Assembly: GCA_039819665.1 (NCBI GenBank)
Contig: JBCBRM010000020.1
Span: 62,001 to 126,000, forward strand
Reading direction: 5' to 3'
Origin: JAWPMV01 sp039819665
Lineage (GTDB): Bacteria > Bacteroidota > Bacteroidia > J057
Length of the DNA: 64,000 nt
This document shows, one piece after another, positions 35,801-44,475 of the stretch (position 1 is the first letter of the stretch; each line of letters opens with the position of its first letter). The notes under the pieces are model-generated. The model ran no database searches. It was not told where the DNA came from and saw only the letters and a list, made by a program, of their open reading frames with translations. The translations under genes and the position numbers were made by a program.

Positions 35801-37687
35801 AATGGAGAGATTGTGCTGGGAGAAATCAAAGTCAGAGGTGATAGCATTATATTCAATGATATGGACTTCAGTGTCGAAGGGGATTTCATTGTACAGGATA
35901 TTGACGATCCCGAATACGTCCACTTTATCGCTGAAGATGTATTTGTGAAGTATGATGTTTACCGACACAAGTCTGGTTTCGAAGCTAAGAAAGTGGGTAA
36001 GCTGGCAGAATTCCCGGGACATGAATATGCAACTTCTCTTGCAAAAGGAGAATACCAACGTTCTACCCGCGACCTGAAACTCGTAGGATTGAGTTCTTAC
36101 CTCAAGGACAATTACTTTGTAGCTACCTCTGCGGAGAAGGACAGCCTTAAATTTAAGGGAGAAGATGCGCTGTACGATATCGAAGATGGCAGAATAGACA
36201 TCAATGGAGTCCCATACATCTTTGTAGCTGATGCCATGATTACCCCAGAAGACAAGAAAGTTGTACTGGAAGAAGGGGGAGATATGAAAATCCTGACAAA
36301 TGCATTGGTTGAAGCCGACCAGGAATCCAAATACCATAAAATCTACGAAGCCAATGTGCGGATTATGAGCCGCAACAAATACACGGGTGGAGGTAAATAT
36401 GATTACATCGAAGTCAATGGAAAGAAACAGTACATAGACTTTAGTAATATCGATGTAAACTCAGATACTACCACAACAGCATCTGGTGATATCACAGAAA
36501 GTGATGGTTTCTACCTCACCGAAAGAATCTTCTTTAAAGGGAAAGCCTCCCTGGATGCTTCTCAGAAATTCCTGACCTTCGAAGGAGAGGTTAAGATTGA
36601 ATCAGAGAATCCAGTATTCAAAGGTGCCTGGTTTACCTTCGAAAAGACCCTTGTGAATCCAGACTCAGTCTTTATCCCGATTGCGGATGATCTGACCAAT
36701 GATCTGGATGAGGTCTTGACAGTAGGTCTTAACTTTGTTCCTGAAAACAGAATCTTTTACTCAAACTTCCTGCAGGCCAAAGAAGCTGAGGATGACGTTG
36801 AGGTTCTTACCGCTTCTGGAGGCTTGACTTTCGATAGAAGAAAGAAAGAATTTAAAATTGGTCAGGAAGAGAAGTTGAAAAACCAGACCTACAAAGGTTC
36901 GACGGTCAGCTTCAATGATGCTCAGAACACCATTACTTCTCAGGGCTTCCTGAATTTCCCCTTTGATTTTGCAGATAAAACGATCTCTGTGAAAATGGCC
37001 GGTCTATGGAAAGAGGATATGAAGAAGCGTCAGCTTTCGACAGATATCATTATGGGGGTCGACTTCAATGATCTGATCCCGAAAGAACAGCTGGAGCATT
37101 TAGCCACCAATTTCCAGTTCCTGACAACTTCAAGTAAGAATATCGATTTCCGTCAGCGTGCATTTATTCAAAATATTTCAGAATTACTGGATGAAGGTAA
37201 GGCTGGCGAAAGAGAAACAACTAAGTTCATTGCCAATACCCAAAATTCTTTGGTTTACACCGATATTAAGCTCGCCCAGCAATTGCCTTACACTTTGTTG
37301 ATGTCTGGCATTGACTTCAACTACAGCAGGGAATACAAAGCCTTATTTAGTGATGCTGAAGTTGGTCTAATAGGTATAAATGGAGAGGTCGTGAATAAAA
37401 AGGTCGGTGCCAAGATTGTGTACAAATTTGGCCGCATCGATGGAGTAGGCGACAAGGAGCCGGATCGTTTGACCATTTACCTCGAAGTAGACGAATTCAG
37501 CTGGGTATACTTCCATTTCGAAGATCAGGTATTGTATACGGTAGGTAGCGATTACGAAAAATACAATCGTCCACTTCAGGAAATGATTGATAAATCAAAG
37601 AGCAATGACGGTTTCCGTCTTGAGGTTGCTCCGGAAGACGAGGTAAGTCGTTTCCGTCAGGACTTTGTCGTGAAATATATTAAGTAG
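32888..37687 (+). CDS. very large exported protein of unknown function (1599 residues)
   Basis: A signal peptide ending HGLFAQ opens a 1599-residue protein I do not recognise. Residues 25-330 are mixed alpha/beta. Around 335-405 there is a strongly acidic, low-complexity linker rich in D, E, W and S. From about 420 to the end the sequence is almost entirely predicted beta-strand, with recurring phrases such as FEGEF, GNGTIEFLG, FKGEDALYDIEDG, FFKGKASLDASQKFLTFEG and KGSTVSFNDAQNTITSQG. These look like the OstA/LptA-type beta-jellyroll or beta-taco periplasmic proteins, though that is an inference. There is no T9SS tail and no clear membrane anchor. It may be co-transcribed with prmA and is followed by a strong terminator. 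A periplasm-spanning lipid carrier is one possible role. Confidence 0.85.
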   Translation: MKVFAKISTFVSLVLLSHGLFAQGVDFFSTDPDEFLKEFTKTLNQENTDVSLRASTEVSNLWAEGQMSDLEKPKFIEVINKLVDKRMRTSPDLANFTLLYGHFKRQDTRIKIPLDNFLEITEESTKTIKKDQLSKFLRGLLEFIPEGYMLKKGIFHWQVSQEDPLLTIINVADETGNYTFPVVRFSETDLIYQSFRPKDSTHIYATKGDYNLLGKTFIGEKGRVDWSKLGLDKEDVYCEFGKYKINANFGLVKVDTVQFYYKSMIDGYLVGKFEDRNVGFKSLKKANYPYFKSHGGGVVIDKLIPNLRYEGGFSLQGVRRLGTSYDMLEEVPIKKSNSGNPEIDSWYNGISSSELSEDEKKDDEWGEEQWDYEEAQTSSFESDDANWDTDEWGTEDEELQPTTEMVLNHIKAKMDILRQGNPVIMLQGETFVLDEERMVGKNLETIIKTSDQDSIYHPGMDALYSAKDTLVTLKKSNVGTYRSVPFASSYHEYFLYFETIVWDLNTDELQFTAFIDRENKVSAIESFDYFTRSRFNQFKNILKFNPIGAIHRYKSKNPDMPIFPQAILSDPAYRSAKADLTAFTRSLPGLEGSGFIKYNKKTQEITPLPKLTNWALAARKKKDFDAIQIISKVDSGAHASMNLEDMDIRMRGVNIFSLSDSVFLRVLPLEGEVAVQKDRNLQFGGLVASGNINFYSSDVDRPSFTFDYESYKIACDSIDSLRFVLVRNPPPGYEPTPFEKALDNTVFEGITGAIHVDDPNNKSGEKDYKQFPVFDSYSRSYLYWEKPNIEGGVYKKDKMNFSLDPFVLPGIENLQAEDLIFEGEFFSSEIFPKFRQTLQVMPDFTLGFKAETPPRGYRIYEDKGKFTNEISLDGNGLQGNGTIEFLGTVAQSDSFVFHFDSVMAVVNNFDMRRGFRGGVYFPKVGAQKAIYTWYTKENALGITSQEEAISVFDGQAEFTGTLKITDQGMIGNGEIVLGEIKVRGDSIIFNDMDFSVEGDFIVQDIDDPEYVHFIAEDVFVKYDVYRHKSGFEAKKVGKLAEFPGHEYATSLAKGEYQRSTRDLKLVGLSSYLKDNYFVATSAEKDSLKFKGEDALYDIEDGRIDINGVPYIFVADAMITPEDKKVVLEEGGDMKILTNALVEADQESKYHKIYEANVRIMSRNKYTGGGKYDYIEVNGKKQYIDFSNIDVNSDTTTTASGDITESDGFYLTERIFFKGKASLDASQKFLTFEGEVKIESENPVFKGAWFTFEKTLVNPDSVFIPIADDLTNDLDEVLTVGLNFVPENRIFYSNFLQAKEAEDDVEVLTASGGLTFDRRKKEFKIGQEEKLKNQTYKGSTVSFNDAQNTITSQGFLNFPFDFADKTISVKMAGLWKEDMKKRQLSTDIIMGVDFNDLIPKEQLEHLATNFQFLTTSSKNIDFRQRAFIQNISELLDEGKAGERETTKFIANTQNSLVYTDIKLAQQLPYTLLMSGIDFNYSREYKALFSDAEVGLIGINGEVVNKKVGAKIVYKFGRIDGVGDKEPDRLTIYLEVDEFSWVYFHFEDQVLYTVGSDYEKYNRPLQEMIDKSKSNDGFRLEVAPEDEVSRFRQDFVVKYIK

Positions 37688-37706
37688 GCAAAACATTGCC
37701 TTATGG

Positions 37707-37738
37707 AGACCGCCCTTTGTTTATGCAAAGGGCGGTCT
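37707..37738 (+). terminator. intrinsic terminator after the 1599-residue gene
   Basis: A perfect 13-bp GC-rich stem (AGACCGCCCTTTG with CAAAGGGCGGTCT) around a 6-base loop, followed by GCTTTT. Confidence 0.9.
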
Positions 37739-37792
37739 GCTTTTAGATGTAATAATGGGGAAGGGAGTATCTTAATTAAAAAATTCTCTTTA

Positions 37793-37800
37793 TACCTTTG
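37793..37800 (+). promoter_or_regulatory. -7 promoter element of rpsT
   Basis: TACCTTTG fits the Bacteroidota -7 consensus TAnnTTTG exactly. The -33 region is AT-rich without a clear TTTG. It predicts a 5' leader of about 58 bases before the ATG at 37864. Confidence 0.6.
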
Positions 37801-37863
37801 AACTTCTCGAAAGGAAGCATTATATTTGCCAACCGATTAAGAAAACAGGTTTCAAATAGAAAT

Positions 37864-38118
37864 ATGGCACATCATAAGTCAGCAATCAAGCGTATCCGTC
37901 AAAGTGCGAAAAGAAGGTTGAGAAACCGCTACAAGAAGACGACTATGCGCTCCATGATCAAGAAATTGCGTGCTACCGAGCAGAAAGCGGAGGCTGAAAA
38001 AATGCTGCCCTCTGTTTTGAGTAACATCGATAGAGTAGCGAAAGCAAACATCATTCATAAGAAAACCGCCTCTAACTATAAGAGCAAACTGACCAAGTAC
38101 GTAAACGGACTCGCTTAG
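37864..38118 (+). CDS. rpsT: 30S ribosomal protein S20
   Basis: An 84-residue basic protein that binds 16S rRNA. MAHHKSAIKRIRQSAKRRLRN is the family N-terminus (shown here as AHHKSAIKRIRQSAKRR), and the C-terminal helix holds KKTASNYKSKLTKYVNGL. The frame is open 66 bases further upstream, but the ATG at 37864 gives the exact S20 start, and the promoter -7 element overlaps the longer version. A hairpin terminator follows. Confidence 0.96.
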   Translation: MAHHKSAIKRIRQSAKRRLRNRYKKTTMRSMIKKLRATEQKAEAEKMLPSVLSNIDRVAKANIIHKKTASNYKSKLTKYVNGLA

Positions 38119-38171
38119 TCTGCTTTTACCATGCGGTTTTGGTTTTCTATTGAATACCAAAGAGATATAGC

Positions 38172-38199
38172 AAATGCCTGGCCTTATGGTCGGGCATTT
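38172..38199 (+). terminator. intrinsic terminator of rpsT
   Basis: AAATGCCTGGCC pairs with GGTCGGGCATTT over 12 positions with two G-U pairs around TTAT, followed by T. Confidence 0.8.
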
Positions 38200-38277
38200 T
38201 GCGTTACCTTCCCCTTTATTTTTCCATAACATCGAAAACTGCATATCCTAACTTGTGTTTTATTAGAAAACACAAAT

Positions 38278-38967
38278 ATGCAGACCTACCAACACCAACC
38301 AATCACTAGCTGGGCCCTGGAGGATCGTCCAAGAGAGAAACTTATGCAAAGAGGGATCTCTGCCCTCACGGATGCTGAATTGCTTGCGCTTATCCTTCGT
38401 ACTGGAAATCAGCGCCAATCTGCTATTCAATTAGGGAGAAATATGCTATCTGAATTCGGAGGCCTGCAGGGGCTTGCAAGAGCTTCTCTGGAGGATTTGA
38501 TGAAAGTAAAAGGAGTTGGCAGGGCAAAGGCCGTAAGTATAGCCTCCGCTTTTGAAATGGGCAGGAGAAAAGCCCTTGAGTCTGGTAAGCTACTCAAACT
38601 CAATTCTGCTGAAGCCGTTCATCAATACCTGGGGCCTCAGTTGGCTGATTTGGACCATGAAGTTTTTTACGTTCTCTTCCTCAACCGTAATCACGAACTG
38701 AAATCCGAAAAGCAATTATTCGAAGGAGGTGTAAATGCAACGGTAATTGATACCCGGATTATTTTTCGGGAAGCAGTCAATCAATTGGCGAGTTCTTTGA
38801 TTCTCGTCCACAATCACCCTTCAGGCAATCTTAAACCCAGCCAGGCCGACAAGAATATCACCTTGAAGTGCAAAGAAGCTGGGAAGCTCTTTGATATTCC
38901 CGTTCTGGATCATGTGATCATTTCTTCCAGAGGGTATTACTCCTTTGCCAATTCGGGTGAGATCTAA
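38278..38967 (+). CDS. radC: RadC-family protein (JAB/MPN metalloprotease-like)
   Basis: 229 residues, the full family length. A helix-hairpin-helix region (about 40-95, with LARASLEDLMKVKGVGRAKA split as LEDLMKVKGVGRAKA) precedes the JAB1/MPN domain. Its zinc-binding motif is HNHPSGNLKPSQAD, with the upstream conserved region FLNRNHELKSE. The family was named for DNA repair, but its role is uncertain. It is a single gene between rpsT and a convergent M1 peptidase. Confidence 0.93.
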   Translation: MQTYQHQPITSWALEDRPREKLMQRGISALTDAELLALILRTGNQRQSAIQLGRNMLSEFGGLQGLARASLEDLMKVKGVGRAKAVSIASAFEMGRRKALESGKLLKLNSAEAVHQYLGPQLADLDHEVFYVLFLNRNHELKSEKQLFEGGVNATVIDTRIIFREAVNQLASSLILVHNHPSGNLKPSQADKNITLKCKEAGKLFDIPVLDHVIISSRGYYSFANSGEI

Positions 38968-39031
38968 TATGTAGAATAGGATTAAACATCCATTTTATCC
39001 CGAGCGAAAAGGAGGAGAGGAATCTCGGCCG

Positions 39032-40954
39032 CTATTTCTGTTTCTTTTTGGGAACCTTATAGGTATTATTTCGCGAAGTCTTATCTGGAATCCAGTTTTC
39101 CCCTAATTTGATCGATTTGATTTTCTGGTCAAACTTTCGATTGATGGAAAAGCTTTTTACTCCATTTTTCCAGACCGCTGCAGTTTCACGGATAATCTCT
39201 GTAGAATTATCTTCAAATCTCACGCTAAGGTAAATGGGAAGTGGTAAATCTCCTACATTTTCAATCACCACATTCATTCTCTTTTTCTTAATGCTTTTTA
39301 CATTGAGCTTTAGGTCTGGCTTACCAGTCTCAAAAAACCAGGGCTTCCAAAACCAATCCAGGTTTTGCCCCGAAAGATCATTGAAGCTGTAGAAAAAGTC
39401 ATAAGGATTGGGATGTTTGCCATTCCAGCGATTCATGTAGCCGCGCAGAGTTTTTAGAAATAGCTCCTCACCCAGTAGATCGCGAAGCAGGTAGTATGCC
39501 GTTGCAGGATGGAAATAGGAATTGACTCCATACGACATACCCTGAAGGTCTACCGATTCGGCCATGAGGGGTTTTGCATTAGCACCTCCTGCGAAAGAAG
39601 TAAATCCCTGAATATTCATGCCCATAGGTTTTCGGCTAAATCCTCTGCTTACCATCATATCCTCAGGAAAAAATGAGGCCCAACCTTCATCCATCCAGGC
39701 ATATCGTCTTTCATTGATTCCCATATAAAAAGGGAAATAGGTATGGGCAATCTCATGATAGGTGAGGCTAAAGGCAAAACCCGGACTGAAGGTCGAGGCA
39801 TCATTCACCATCATAGGGTACTCCATTCCGCCTCCTCCAAAATCTCCTTGATAAATGGTCATTTTTGGATAAGGATAAGCCACACCTGGACTACGCATAG
39901 AAAGATCATGTATGATGTCTCTCGCATAACCAGCGACCTCCGGAAAGTCCTTGGCCCTAGGTTTATAACAGGCATCCACATATACCCTTCGCCCACTTTC
40001 ATCCACGACAGAACTTGCAGCATCCCAGTGGTAAAAATTGGCAGCTGCAAAAGCAAAATCCGGAACAAAATCAGCCTTGAATATCCAGCTATTGTATCCA
40101 TCCATTCCCTTTTGGGTGATTTGTCTTCCTGCCTCATAATCTTCTTTCCCAACAATACGAATCACCTCGTCAGAAGTATGTGCATCTTTATATTTCTGGT
40201 AATATTCTTTGGTCAGTAAGTCCTCCGCATTTTGTAGCACACCGGTAGCCCAGACTACATAATCGTCGGGAATACTGATCTCTACCTCAAAATCTCCAAA
40301 GTCATTGTAAAACTCCTGAGTTCCCGTATAATCAAGGACATCCCAACCAAATAGATCATCATAAACAGCTACCTGTGGAAACCAATAGGCAATGAAGTAA
40401 GAGCCTTCTCCATATTCTCCCATACGAACATGGGTCTTGAAGGGAATGTGGAAACTCCAATCAATTTCGAGATTGAGGGAGGCTCTACTTTGAAGGGGCT
40501 TATTCAGTTTGATGAACATATTGGTCCCTTTTCTCCTAATTGGAGAGTTATCGTTTTTCAGTTCCAAAGCTTGTCCATTGAGTAAAACGCGAGAGATAGC
40601 TACCCCATCTGTCTGGTCTTCTTCAGCAATCCTATCATCACTTTCAAAGCCCCTTTTATACATATCCTGATAAAGGCGTAGCACGATTTGGTCCAGGGTA
40701 TCTGGACTATTGTTTTGATACTGGATCTTTACTGTTCCGGATAAGGTTCGAGTTGAAGGCTCAAGGCGAGCATTGATTTGATAGTCTGAGCGATTTTGAA
40801 AGTATTTAGAGCCCGGTTTGCCTTCTTTGGTGCGGCTGCCCTTTTCTATGGCTTGCTTATAAACATCCGCGATAGGTAGTCCACTTTCCTGAGCCTGTAT
40901 GTGCATTCCCGAAAGAAGTGCAATACATGCCAGGAGCATTATATTACGTAGCAT
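39032..40954 (-). CDS. secreted M1 family metallopeptidase
   Basis: A zinc aminopeptidase-type protein of 640 residues with a signal peptide (to about residue 22). The substrate-binding motif GGMEYP lies at about 375-380, and the zinc motif HEIAH at 400-404 has its third ligand, a glutamate, at 423 in MDEGWASF. The N-terminal domain has the usual beta-sandwich of M1 enzymes, and a C-terminal beta region runs from about 540. The gene stands alone and is divergent from the SPFH gene. Bacteroidota often carry several such exported M1 enzymes that digest peptides in the periplasm. Confidence 0.92.
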   Translation of the reverse strand: MLRNIMLLACIALLSGMHIQAQESGLPIADVYKQAIEKGSRTKEGKPGSKYFQNRSDYQINARLEPSTRTLSGTVKIQYQNNSPDTLDQIVLRLYQDMYKRGFESDDRIAEEDQTDGVAISRVLLNGQALELKNDNSPIRRKGTNMFIKLNKPLQSRASLNLEIDWSFHIPFKTHVRMGEYGEGSYFIAYWFPQVAVYDDLFGWDVLDYTGTQEFYNDFGDFEVEISIPDDYVVWATGVLQNAEDLLTKEYYQKYKDAHTSDEVIRIVGKEDYEAGRQITQKGMDGYNSWIFKADFVPDFAFAAANFYHWDAASSVVDESGRRVYVDACYKPRAKDFPEVAGYARDIIHDLSMRSPGVAYPYPKMTIYQGDFGGGGMEYPMMVNDASTFSPGFAFSLTYHEIAHTYFPFYMGINERRYAWMDEGWASFFPEDMMVSRGFSRKPMGMNIQGFTSFAGGANAKPLMAESVDLQGMSYGVNSYFHPATAYYLLRDLLGEELFLKTLRGYMNRWNGKHPNPYDFFYSFNDLSGQNLDWFWKPWFFETGKPDLKLNVKSIKKKRMNVVIENVGDLPLPIYLSVRFEDNSTEIIRETAAVWKNGVKSFSINRKFDQKIKSIKLGENWIPDKTSRNNTYKVPKKKQK

Positions 40955-41330
40955 GAATTAGAATTGCTTGAATGTAGAATGTCCAATAAAAACCAAATGT
41001 ACAAATATACCGACTTCGGTAGCAATAGGATCTGCGAACAGTCATTTTATATAGGCGAGAAAATGCCTGATTTTAAGCTGTATTTGCGAATTCTCATCTG
41101 TATCACGAAATTGTAGGCGGAATAAGATGGATACCAATTAAGCGGATTACTACTTTCTGGGATAATTTTTAGACCCTTCCGATTTTTTCCCGTCTTTTCT
41201 GATAAGCTGTAACGAAAGCTGCTGGAATAGTGTTAAGAATTTGGGTAATTTGTACATCCAGCAGATCAGCGCTGAATTTTGATTTAAATACAAACCTAAT
41301 TATAGATAATAGAAATTAAATTTATCGATC
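40955..41330. other. divergent intergenic region between M1 peptidase and SPFH genes
   Basis: 376 bases with no credible gene. On the minus strand TATATTTG (41009-41002) and TACATTTG (41001-40994) both fit the Bacteroidota -7 consensus for the peptidase gene, although a matching -33 element is not evident. Nothing else was recognised. Confidence 0.45.
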
Positions 41331-42149
41331 ATGAATAAATCTAGAGTCGTGTCAACGGCAGTATTGGTATTCTTTGGATTCATGCTGCTATTGTTCCTAA
41401 CCTCGGGAGCATTTGTAACTATCGAAGCAGGTGAAAGAGGCGTCCTGTTTAAGAAATTTGGAGGGGGATTGGATAAGGAAACTGTGTACGATCAGGGCTT
41501 CCATGTCATAGCTCCCTGGAATACTATGTACGTGTATGATGTAAGGGAGATGATCAAGGAAGAGGAAATGAATGTTCTTTCTGCAGATGGTCTTGCCATT
41601 GATATCGATGTATCTGTTCGTTTCCGTCCGGTTCAGGATAAAATTGGATACCTGCATGAAGAAATAGGTAGAAATTATGGACAAACCATTATTGCTGACC
41701 TTACCCGCTCTACGGTTCGTAGGGTTGTAGGACGGTATACCCCAGAAGAGCTTTATAGAAATAAGCGTGAAGAGATTGAAGATCTGATCAAAACAAATCT
41801 TTCCACTTCACTTGCTGAGAAAAACATCATTCTGGAATCAGCTCTTTTGAGAAATATTGATCTGCCTGAGCAAATAAAAAATGCCATTCAGGATAAACTG
41901 AAGGCAAAAGAGATGGCTGATAAGATCGACTTTGAGATCGAACGTCAAAAGAAAGAATCAGAAAGGATTTTGATTGAGGCGCAAGCTAAGTCTGATGCAA
42001 ACCGTATTCTAAGTGCGAGTTTGACAGATAAGATCCTGAGAGAAAAAGGAATCCAGGCTACCCTGGAATTGGCTAAGTCTCAAGGAGCCAAAACCATCAT
42101 CGTTGGAAGCGGCGACAATGGCCTTCCCTTGATTTTGGGTGGAAATTAA
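41331..42149 (+). CDS. prohibitin-like SPFH (band 7) membrane protein
   Basis: 272 residues: one N-terminal transmembrane helix (about 8-30) with most of the protein outside it. An SPFH/prohibitin domain follows (EAGERGVLFKKFGGGLDKETVYDQGFH split as EAGERGVLFKKFG and YDQGFH), then a long coiled-coil stretch at about 190-235 (KAKEMADKIDFEIERQKKES). It is close to eukaryotic prohibitins and bacterial HflK/HflC-like scaffold proteins that form ring assemblies and modulate membrane proteases. It has its own strong terminator. No protease gene is adjacent. Confidence 0.92.
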   Translation: MNKSRVVSTAVLVFFGFMLLLFLTSGAFVTIEAGERGVLFKKFGGGLDKETVYDQGFHVIAPWNTMYVYDVREMIKEEEMNVLSADGLAIDIDVSVRFRPVQDKIGYLHEEIGRNYGQTIIADLTRSTVRRVVGRYTPEELYRNKREEIEDLIKTNLSTSLAEKNIILESALLRNIDLPEQIKNAIQDKLKAKEMADKIDFEIERQKKESERILIEAQAKSDANRILSASLTDKILREKGIQATLELAKSQGAKTIIVGSGDNGLPLILGGN

Positions 42150-42167
42150 GAAATAGCTCTTTTGAGC

Positions 42168-42200
42168 AAAGCGGGACAGGAACGTATCCTGTCCCGCTTT
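42168..42200 (+). terminator. intrinsic terminator of the SPFH gene
   Basis: A perfect 14-bp stem (AAAGCGGGACAGGA with TCCTGTCCCGCTTT) with a 5-base loop, running into TTTTTTT. Confidence 0.95.
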
Positions 42201-42339
42201 TTTTCGTCCAAAAATCGACAAAGAAATCCTGATCCCAATTTGTGCAAGTTCTGGAAAGAAATTGAGGCTGTATTTCCATTAGGGATAATATTCTTTGTCA
42301 GGCAAAATAGACTTTTTAAGAAGGAAAAATTACCACTCA

Positions 42340-42347
42340 TACTTTTG
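42340..42347 (+). promoter_or_regulatory. -7 promoter element of the glycosyltransferase gene
   Basis: TACTTTTG fits TAnnTTTG and lies 55 bases before the ATG at 42402. The -33 element is weak (a run of T near 42313). Confidence 0.4.
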
Positions 42348-42401
42348 TAAGATTTTCCGCCAAACTGAAAAGCTAATTTGCCAAAAGTTTGGACGGAATA
42401 G

Positions 42402-43238
42402 ATGGTACCTTTTAACACCCCACATTGGATCGCTAAGCATAACCTTGCGGCTACATTGCCGGAAGATTTAAGTTATGATCGCCTTTCCCACATTCGGAAA
42501 GGTTTAGAGCGTTATCAAGTTAAAAATCCTAAAGCCTCTATCGTCATTCCTGCATATAATGAAGAACGTTTCCTTCTGAAAACGCTCTCTTCCCTCTCCG
42601 AACTAAAACTCCCGGATCAAGTTCCTACGGAATTGCTGGTCGTCAATGATGCCAGCAAAGATAAGACTTCTCAAATCCTTGAAGACATGGGAGTCAATGA
42701 GTTGATGTTGCCTTTCAATATGAGGCCTAAAGGTGCTCGTCAAAAAGGGTTAGAGGTAGCAAGGGGCGATTATATTCTTCAAGCAGATGCTGATACCCTT
42801 TACCCTATTGATTGGGGTCTTTCTTATGTCCATCAACTCAAAGACCCTTCAAATGCAGTTGCTTATGGTTCGCATTCTTTTGTGTCAGAATATGGTCGCT
42901 CTCGATTGAGTTTTTGCTTACATGAGAGTTTGGGTAAAATTCTGTATGCCATTCGCAGGAGAAAAAGGGCCTATATCAATGTGCATGGATTCAACTCTGC
43001 CTTTCGGAGAAAAGATGGACTGGAGCATGGGAGCTACGAACATACGCCAACAGGTAGTGAAGATGGCCATATGGCCTTGATGCTGATGAAAATTGGTCGT
43101 TTAAAGTACCTGTCCGGAAAAGACTCCAGAGCCTGGACTAGTGATCGTAGGCTACATGCAGATGGAGGGCTCAAATGGGCATTTGCCAAGCGGATTAAAA
43201 AGGAAGGCTCCCGCCTTGCTGAGTATCTCAGTCCCTGA
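42402..43238 (+). CDS. family 2 glycosyltransferase
   Basis: 278-residue GT-A fold enzyme. The nucleotide-sugar-binding start is ASIVIPAYNEERFLLKTL (about 43-60), followed by LLVVNDASKDKT, and the metal-binding DxD appears as QADADTLYP near 127. An acidic GSEDGHMAL stretch (about 225) marks the acceptor site. There is no transmembrane segment, so it is probably a cytosolic or peripheral enzyme that adds a sugar to a lipid or polysaccharide precursor. It stands alone between a terminator and an intergenic repeat. Confidence 0.88.
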   Translation: MVPFNTPHWIAKHNLAATLPEDLSYDRLSHIRKGLERYQVKNPKASIVIPAYNEERFLLKTLSSLSELKLPDQVPTELLVVNDASKDKTSQILEDMGVNELMLPFNMRPKGARQKGLEVARGDYILQADADTLYPIDWGLSYVHQLKDPSNAVAYGSHSFVSEYGRSRLSFCLHESLGKILYAIRRRKRAYINVHGFNSAFRRKDGLEHGSYEHTPTGSEDGHMALMLMKIGRLKYLSGKDSRAWTSDRRLHADGGLKWAFAKRIKKEGSRLAEYLSP

Positions 43239-43257
43239 TAATTTATTCTTTAGTTTT

Positions 43258-43391
43258 CACGTAGTGTCATGCTGAACGAAGTGAAGTACCTAAGCCTTTA
43301 CCTACTTCCTTCCTATAATTCTTCATAGGTTTTGGAGAAAAAGTGGGAGGGGAATAAAGTCCCTCTCGGGGCTCGGGATGACACCTACGTT
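43258..43391. repeat. intergenic element with terminal inverted repeats
   Basis: ACGTAGTGTCAT (43259-43270) is the inverted partner of ATGACACCTACGT (43378-43390) with one extra base. The interior begins GCTGAACGAAGTGAAG, a phrase found in dispersed intergenic repeats of many bacterial genomes. It contains no gene and lies between two convergent genes. It is likely a non-coding dispersed repeat (MITE- or REP-like). Confidence 0.65.
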
Positions 43392-43407
43392 AAACAGAAA
43401 ATCTGTC

Positions 43408-43435
43408 ATCCCGGCCTTAGCACAAGAGCCGGGAT
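43408..43435. repeat. REP-like hairpin next to the intergenic element
   Basis: ATCCCGGC (43408-43415) and GCCGGGAT (43428-43435) pair perfectly around a 12-base loop, flanked by GTC and CTC. The gene at 43451 ends 16 bases away, so it may double as a 3' end structure for that gene. Confidence 0.65.
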
Positions 43436-43450
43436 CTCTAGCTATTCCCA

Positions 43451-44416
43451 TTAATATAAAACCTCTGCCCCTTCAAAATGCTTAATCAAAGATTGTATGA
43501 CCGATCCTTCCAAAGCCGTATCCCTTATATCTAGTTTCTTCAGTTTAGGCAACTCAAAAAGTGAGTCTGCAGATGTTAGCGGATTTTGCCTAAGGTCAAC
43601 CGATTCAAGTTGATACAGGCCATTTAGATCAGGTACTGCTTCCAATTGATTTTGAGCAAGATTTAGCTGCATCAATCCTTTCAACTGCTCAATTCCCCTC
43701 AGTCTTCGCAAATGCTTGCCTTTGACGATACTTAGTTCCTTTAAATGGGGGAAATAAGGCATCGAGCCCTCTTCGCCTACTTTATTTACGCTCAAATGCA
43801 AAGTCTCCAATTTCGGAAGCATATCGAAACTCGCCAGGCTTTCAAAAGAAAAAAGACTTATATAAAGGGCCTCAAGCGAAGATAATTTATTCACAGGTCC
43901 CCACTCCATGAGATTCAATTGTTTGGCATAAAAAAGAGTCAGGTTTTTCATACCCTCAACAAAAGAAAGATCCTTTATTCGTCGGTTCCCGGAAATAGCA
44001 AGTATTTGAAGATTTTTCAGGCTGTGAAGAGGAGATAGGTCTTTGAGAAAATTGTGTGCAAGATTCAACTGCCTAAGCTTGGTACAGTCAGCAAGTTCTT
44101 CTACCTCCTCTACTTCATTGAAAGAAAGGTCCAGTTCTTTAAGAGAAGCCTGAGCCGCTAAGCCTTTGCTTTGTCGAAGAAGATTATAAGAAAGATCAAG
44201 ATGAGTGAGAGAAGGCTGTAGGTCAAGAATTTCCTTGATTTCATGGCCGGCAAGACTTAGCTTTTTTAGTTGGGTAAATTCAGATAAATCTGGTATCTCT
44301 TCCCATTTCTTGTTTAAATGCGAAGAAATAAGCTCCCAATCCAGTGCCAAATCGATGATTTTTGCTGGATGATCGAGTTTTAAGAGAATATTATCTGAAA
44401 TCTTCAACCTTCGCAC
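43451..44416 (-). CDS. cytoplasmic leucine-rich-repeat protein
   Basis: 321 residues with about eleven leucine-rich repeats of 21-23 residues. They follow the internalin-like pattern LKxLxLSxNxIxxL, for example LTHLDLSYN, LKELDLSFN, LRQLNLAHN, LETLHLSVN and LMQLNLAQN. No signal peptide or membrane segment is present, so it is probably an intracellular protein-interaction scaffold, unlike most internalins. The start is GTG at 44416. A small membrane-protein gene starts 59 bases away on the other strand. The partner is unknown. Confidence 0.82.
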   Translation of the reverse strand: MRRLKISDNILLKLDHPAKIIDLALDWELISSHLNKKWEEIPDLSEFTQLKKLSLAGHEIKEILDLQPSLTHLDLSYNLLRQSKGLAAQASLKELDLSFNEVEEVEELADCTKLRQLNLAHNFLKDLSPLHSLKNLQILAISGNRRIKDLSFVEGMKNLTLFYAKQLNLMEWGPVNKLSSLEALYISLFSFESLASFDMLPKLETLHLSVNKVGEEGSMPYFPHLKELSIVKGKHLRRLRGIEQLKGLMQLNLAQNQLEAVPDLNGLYQLESVDLRQNPLTSADSLFELPKLKKLDIRDTALEGSVIQSLIKHFEGAEVLY

Positions 44417-44475
44417 TAATTGTTGTATCTTTATTCGGAAGGAGTAATTCCTTCGCGATCAAATTTACATGCCCT

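Noticed and set aside
35399..36337. 312-codon open frame on the minus strand inside the 1599-residue gene
   Set aside because: It is antisense to a continuous beta-rich protein with good codon use on the plus strand and has no domain features of its own.
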